DNA of 64,000 bases. Origin: Chenopodium formosanum. Its lineage: Eukaryota > Streptophyta > Magnoliopsida > Caryophyllales > Amaranthaceae. A program made the translations under genes and the position numbers. The DNA lies in contig CM044867.1 in NCBI GenBank assembly GCA_024500155.1, positions 25,369,632 to 25,433,631 of the forward strand, written 5' to 3'. This document shows, in pieces, positions 59,426-64,000 of the stretch (its first letter is position 1; each line of letters starts with the position of its first letter). The notes below the pieces were generated by a model. That model had not been told where the DNA came from. It did not search any database and saw only the letters and a program-made list of their open reading frames with translations.

Positions 59426-61301
59426 TGTAGACACCCATTTGTGTCTCCCCAAAACCAAACCCAGTGATGAGTATCTTTCGCGTCGAACCATGATCCAATG
59501 AAGTGAAAGTGTGAAAACTCAAGTGTTGCGGTTAGTTTTTATTAAAAATCTTTCTTTTTGTTTTTGAAAACAACTCTATTTTGTAAAAATAGCTAATCCA
59601 GTTTAGTTTGGTCCGTGACAAGGGTCCAGGGGCTTGAAAAGAGCTTTCCAATGATATATTATAAGCCTAATTCCGATGAATAATGAGGAAGTTATGGCCA
59701 AAATACTAAACTGGGCGCGGTTTAATCTTTACATGCGGCCCAATGATCTAGAGGAGGGCCCAATGTCAATTATTATTCCTAAAATTATTAGGATTAATTA
59801 TATTCTTCTAGAATTCTCTAGAAGGTTCTTTTAAATTCTAATAGAGTTAAGATTGATAATTATATTATGAAGAATTTCATTTGGAATAAAATATTATTAT
59901 TTTATTATTTTATTAAAATACGATTTAAGCTTCTGTACGGATTCCATAGATCAAATTTGGTTAAAGATTGGATTCCGTGTGGAAAGCGCGTGACAACCAA
60001 GCCAGAACTGTTGCCACGCGACAAGCCTTGTCGCCACACGACAGACTCTGTCGCTTGGCGACAGAGTGGTTTTGCGGCGATAGTTTGTAGTTTTATTCCT
60101 TATCAAATTCTATTCTTTTTCGGACTATTTTTATTATAAGTAGGGTCCTGAAACTCCGTTTTTATTCATTCACAATCACCCCAATTTTCTCTACTCTCTC
60201 TTGAGCAATATATGCTTTCTTTCTCTCTCTTTTTAAACTAGTTTCTTATAAATACAATTCCGCACTCACAAGATTGTGACACACCTAGCCAAGTTCGAAG
60301 TTGCCTTCGCCCTAGACGTGAAAGGTTGATATTTTTTTAGGGTTTGGTCCCAAATCCAGTCTAAACTTTATAACTCTTTCTTTCAATTTATTTAATTTAA
60401 TTATTTGATTTATTATTTTCATTGAAGTTTACTAACGCGTGTATTTTGTTATTAGAAAGAGGTACGGGGCTTCAAAATAAGTAATTAGCTTACTCCCTAT
60501 TTTATTTCAATGTAGAAAGCATGTTTAGATTTGTTTAATTCCTAGTATCATGTTAGGATGTTTTTATTGCTTTCTAGTATCATGTTTAGGGTGCCTCCTG
60601 TTCTTTCTAATAGCATGTTAGTACCATGTTAGGTTTAAAGCTTTGATCTTTATTGCTTAGTCACATGTTAGGATTTTTTATTAATCTTTTTAGTATTATA
60701 TCTAGGATCTTGCTATTATTATTAAGCTTTATTAATAACATGATTTTGATTATCATTATTTATTATAATTATGTTGTTTGATGTTATTTGTTGTTATTGC
60801 TTGATCACACCTTTTATACATGTTTAAAGGAAATTTGTACTTGAAATCACGCTTAATAAGATAATTAATAATTTGGTTTAGGCTAATATGATTTTAATTC
60901 AAGTGATCACCAATAATAGATTTATTTGTGCATTAATTTTCAACCAACATAGATTAAACAGGTTTAGGGCTAAATATAATGTTTGCATGTTAGTCAAAAA
61001 GCGAACATGAATACGAGTAGAATAAAGTAGATACCTATTTTATAGGGTGGGTCCTTTTTTATTGTAGATTGGATTCGTACCCTCATCCCCGAACCCTATT
61101 TGGTTCAAGACCTTATGGAGTTGACGATCTCATGGATCGTTAAGGGGTGTAACTTTCACCCTGTGAACGGTTTACAAGTTCCTAAAACTTGTTGGCGATT
61201 CTTTTGCTCTCTTTTCTTTCCCTTTGGATGCCACCATGCTTAAGTGTATGATCACAGTGGGGTTCAAGCTTGGGGTTATATTGCTTGAAATATTTCCTAC
61301 A
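59426..61301 (+). mobile_element. solo LTR (Ty3/gypsy-like), intact ends
   Basis: 1,876 bp, starts TGTAGACACC and ends TTTCCTACA, flanked by a perfect duplication CCCTC (59421-59425, 61302-61306). It contains a hairpin cluster (59985-60085), a TATA-like ttattataagta (60131-60142), a CT-rich leader and near the 3' end 'acttgttggcga'. No internal domain or second LTR follows. It is the best-preserved member of the family seen also at 786-9817, 120-429 and 35466-35701. Open frames within it are not gene-like. Confidence 0.88.
59985..60085 (+). repeat. hairpin cluster in LTR U3
   Basis: Repeated inverted units: ttgccacgcgacaa, cttgtcgccacacgacag, ctgtcgcttggcgacag, ttgcggcgatag. Sits about 50 bp upstream of the LTR TATA-like box. 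Confidence 0.7.
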
Positions 61302-61557
61302 CCCTCCGTTCCACAATGATGTTCCTGTTTGGAATCTTTGACTTTTTTAAGAAAGAGAGAATCTTCTAAATTTCTCTTAACTATAAAAACAAATATAGTC
61401 ATGTGGGATCTAGTTTGATTCGTCTTGATGAGTAGATTATTAATATCTAACTTTTATAATTTTTGCCAGTGTGAGATTAAAGATATTTACGGTCAAAGAT
61501 GGATAAATTTTACATTGATTTGCGAAACAAAAACATCATTATGAAACGGAGGGAGTA

Positions 61558-62033
61558 ATTCTCAAATTAGAGTCTCACTATTAAAGATGGTCTTATAATT
61601 TGCCACCGCCGGCCAATCGTGACCTCACCTCACACGTTGTGACCACCTCACCATAGTTCACAAACAAAGTACTCACCACAAATCCACAATAGTGGTCAAC
61701 TTTTACTTTCCATAACCCCAAACCAACGATTGCAAAAATTCTAGACCCTTCCAAAAAATATCCCCCAAAAAAATCTAAACCGTCCATTGAAGCCCAAATA
61801 AAAGAAGAACCTAAAGAATAGAATTAAACCCTTTTGTCGCCGTCGTCGTGCTCTGCTTTCTCTCTCTCTTCTAACCCAGATCGAACCAAGATCGATCGGT
61901 TCGCCTCTTTCTCTCTCCTCTCAAATTTACCTCTTGTTTAGGATCTCAACCAACTAATTTCTGGGGTTTTTTTATACAATTTTTGCAGAGGAAGAGAGGA
62001 GATTGATTCTAAGAGTAAGTAAGAGAAGAGAAG
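61558..62033 (+). promoter_or_regulatory. promoter and 5' UTR region of the DnaJ gene
   Basis: A CT-rich stretch at 61853-61925 (ctttctctctctcttct) is typical of plant housekeeping leaders. A possible leader intron could end at ttttgcag (61982-61989). No clear TATA box. The Stowaway/LTR complex ends only about 480 bp upstream of the ATG. Confidence 0.45.
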
Positions 62034-64000
62034 ATGTTTGGGAGAGCACCTAAGAAGAGCGATAATACTCGCTATTATGAAGTTTTAGGAGTTCCCAAGA
62101 CTGCTTCTCCTGAAGATCTTAAAAAAGCTTATAAGAAAGCTGCCATTAAGAATCATCCTGATAAGGGTGGTGATCCTGAAAAGGTAATTTGTTTTGATTT
62201 GTTTTTGGGAATTTGTTTGCGTTTTTTTGTTAATTTGTTGTTTTTTTTTTATTGAATCTTTTATGTTTGTTTGTTAATTGTTCTGGGTTTTGGAAATTTT
62301 CGGTTTATGTTTGATAATTTTTCTGGGTTTGGAAGAGGGTTTGATTTATATTTGTTGATTTTTCTGGGTTTTTTTTGAATTTTGTTTTTTAGTTTTTGAT
62401 CTTTTTAGGTGATTCTTTGATTGGTTTTAATCGGGTTTGTAGATTTATATTGTTGATCTGATCTGCGTGATGAATTTGGTATTTGGTGCGTTCGCAAATT
62501 GGAAAGTTAAGTTAATTGGAATCGTAATCGTGTGGTGAAGCTAGATTCGGACTAAATTGAGTGGAAGAATGATTCTGCGGATTAAGTTGATTAGGTTCTT
62601 GAGTTTATGAAATGAATTTGGCAGAATTTAGGGTTGTTTTAGATATATTAAATTGATTTATGGAGAATGTAAATCTAAATTCAGTATACAGAGAAATCGA
62701 GTACCATGGTGCACATAATTTGGCAAATTTAAGGTTGTTTTAGCTGTATTAGATTGATATATGGACTGCGTAAATCTAAATTCGGCATAGAGATAAAACG
62801 AATATCATCGTACACATTACTTCAACTAATAATCATCGAGACTATACGAATGGTTTTCCCATGAGAAGGTCAAAATATGGTGAAGAGTACAGGGCACTAA
62901 ACCGGGTTCAAGGAGTAACTAGGTACTAAAGCAGCCAAAAGCACACCTCTTGCACTGAGAGTCAGCCATGGCTGTGATCGCTTTAATTAGTTTCTTTTGC
63001 ACTTCACACTACACTACCGCCTCCACAAGTCACTCAATTGCATTCACCCCAATGCAGAAGACCCTAGAACCCAAATTTTCTCTCAAAACAATAAAAGTGT
63101 GCACTTTAGAAGCTTGAGAAGAACTGGAGATGGGAGTATATGACAATCCTTAGTAAAATTCAGATTTCAATCTGTCTGGGTTGCAGATTAGGGGCAAAGA
63201 TAGCAACCTTTGTGGTTTTTAATTTGTCAATTGCGACGTAGTCTTGATTTCAAACTTTGCTTGATGTTTTAGATTCTTTGCTTTGGTGTGTATTTTATGT
63301 TATGTTATTTGATTCCTTTTTTTATTTATTAAGCTTATTGTTAACTTTTGATTATGAACAGTTTAAGGAATTGGCACATGCATATGAAGTTCTAAGTGAT
63401 CCTGAAAAGCGAGAAATATATGATCAGTATGGAGAGGATGCCCTGAAGGAAGGGATGGGTGGTGGCGGTGGAGGCCATGACCCATTTGATATATTCTCTT
63501 CTTTCTTTGGGGGTAGTCCGTTTGGCGGTAAGTTTTAATTTCTGAAATTGTGTCTGCTTTGATGGTGTTCTCTGACTCTCGGTATTTGAATTAATGAGTA
63601 TTTGTCATGTATTGGATGTGAGTTAGGCGGTGGTGGGAGTAGCAGAGGACGAAGGCAAAGAAGGGGAGAGGATGTTATCCATCCTTTGAAGGTTTCTTTG
63701 GACGATGTGTACAATGGTTCATCAAAGAAGCTTTCCCTTTCCCGCAACGTTATCTGCTCCAAGTGCAAGGGGTGAGTAACTTTAATTTGAAAATTATCAG
63801 TTTTGTATTCAAGGGGAAGAATCTTCTATCCATTGGCAAATCTATAATATCTTTGCTGCTTAATATGCAGAAAGGGGTCGAAATCTGGTGCTTCTATGAA
63901 ATGTGCTGGATGCCAAGGATCTGGAGTGAAAATCTCAATCAGGCATCTTGGTCCTTCTATGATCCAGCAGATGCAACATGCTTGTAATGACTGCAAGGGT
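62034..64000 (+). CDS. ANJ1: type I DnaJ/HSP40 co-chaperone, ANJ1-like (3' end outside window)
   Basis: Exons 62034-62183, 63362-63527, 63627-63771 and 63871 to the window end; introns GT-AG with phases 0, 1 and 2. The J domain occupies residues about 12-75 (NTRYYEVLGVPKTAS) with the essential HPD at 41-43, which stimulates Hsp70 ATPase. A Gly/Phe region follows (about 81-106: GGGGGGHDPFDIFSSFFGG), then the substrate-binding part (GEDVIHPLKVSLDDVYNG) and the zinc-finger region, of which CSKCKGKG, CAGCQGSG and CNDCKG are seen. The family is about 420 aa, so roughly half is present; the farnesylated C-terminal CaaX box usual for ANJ1/ATJ2/ATJ3 lies beyond the window. Cytosolic and membrane-associated protein folding. 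The ATG starts the conserved MFGRAPKKSDNT. Intron 1 is 1.18 kb with no recognised insertion. Confidence 0.95.

Larger units (their letters stand above)
59419..61555. mobile_element. Stowaway MITE split by a solo LTR inside its terminal repeat
   Basis: Left arm GTCCCTC (59419-59425) continues after the LTR as CGTTCCACAATGATG; right arm (reverse complement) CTCCCTCCGTTTCATAATGA. TA flanks at 59417-59418 and 61556-61557. Without the LTR and its duplication it is about 256 bp. Confidence 0.85.

Overview
This is a 64 kb piece of plant nuclear genome: AT-rich, intron-containing, and mostly layered transposable elements. The only clearly conserved host gene is at the right edge, a type I DnaJ (HSP40) gene cut off by the window end. 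Its protein resembles, from memory, the Caryophyllales protein ANJ1 of Atriplex. Together with LINEs and MITEs typical of eudicots, this suggests a Caryophyllales eudicot of the beet/spinach kind (inference).

The most interesting host feature is on the minus strand at 12376-15169: a four-exon gene whose spliced product (about 273-280 aa) aligns end to end with the sliding clamp PCNA but is very divergent. The residues at the positions of Lys164 and Arg149 and part of the PIP-box pocket are changed. All splice sites and phases close, with no stop or frameshift.

Layout. 1-785: LTR-family fragment and unknown sequence. 786-9817: a solo LTR (minus, TSD GGTCC) containing a Stowaway MITE (9113-9362) and a nearly full-length LINE (1130-7950), which itself holds a hAT-type element (3763-5527) and a CACTA remnant (about 7005-7446). 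9818-12375: degenerate sequence. 12376-15169: PCNA-like gene with a MITE in intron 1. 15240-21268: AT-rich DNA, a dispersed retroelement repeat and a G20 run. 21278-22590: MULE-type MITE. 22699-24770: truncated LINE (minus). 24825-25090: Tourist MITE. 25422-27619: Helitron (minus) carrying a truncated RNase H-bearing LINE. 28408-31739: CACTA element with a captured RBP45/47-type gene fragment. 33101-33857: Helitron. 34843-36480: hAT end and LTR pieces. 37640-38123: Stowaway in which another Stowaway sits. 38489-41156: two Harbinger-like arms and a hAT transposase remnant. 41208-42145: retroelement pieces. 42870-45966: solo LTR (minus) with a Helitron inside. 45967-47340: purine tract, then a 38-bp minisatellite. 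48966-49257: hAT MITE. 49358-58746: MULE-type element split by a young, apparently non-coding Ty1/copia-type element (50058-58309). 59419-61555: Stowaway split inside its own terminal repeat by a second solo LTR (59426-61301) of the family seen at 786-9817. 62034-64000: DnaJ gene.

There is no operon-like organisation. The host genes are islands, and the rest is an insertion record that can be ordered from target-site duplications. All coordinates were derived by eye; element ends with a stated TSD are the most reliable.
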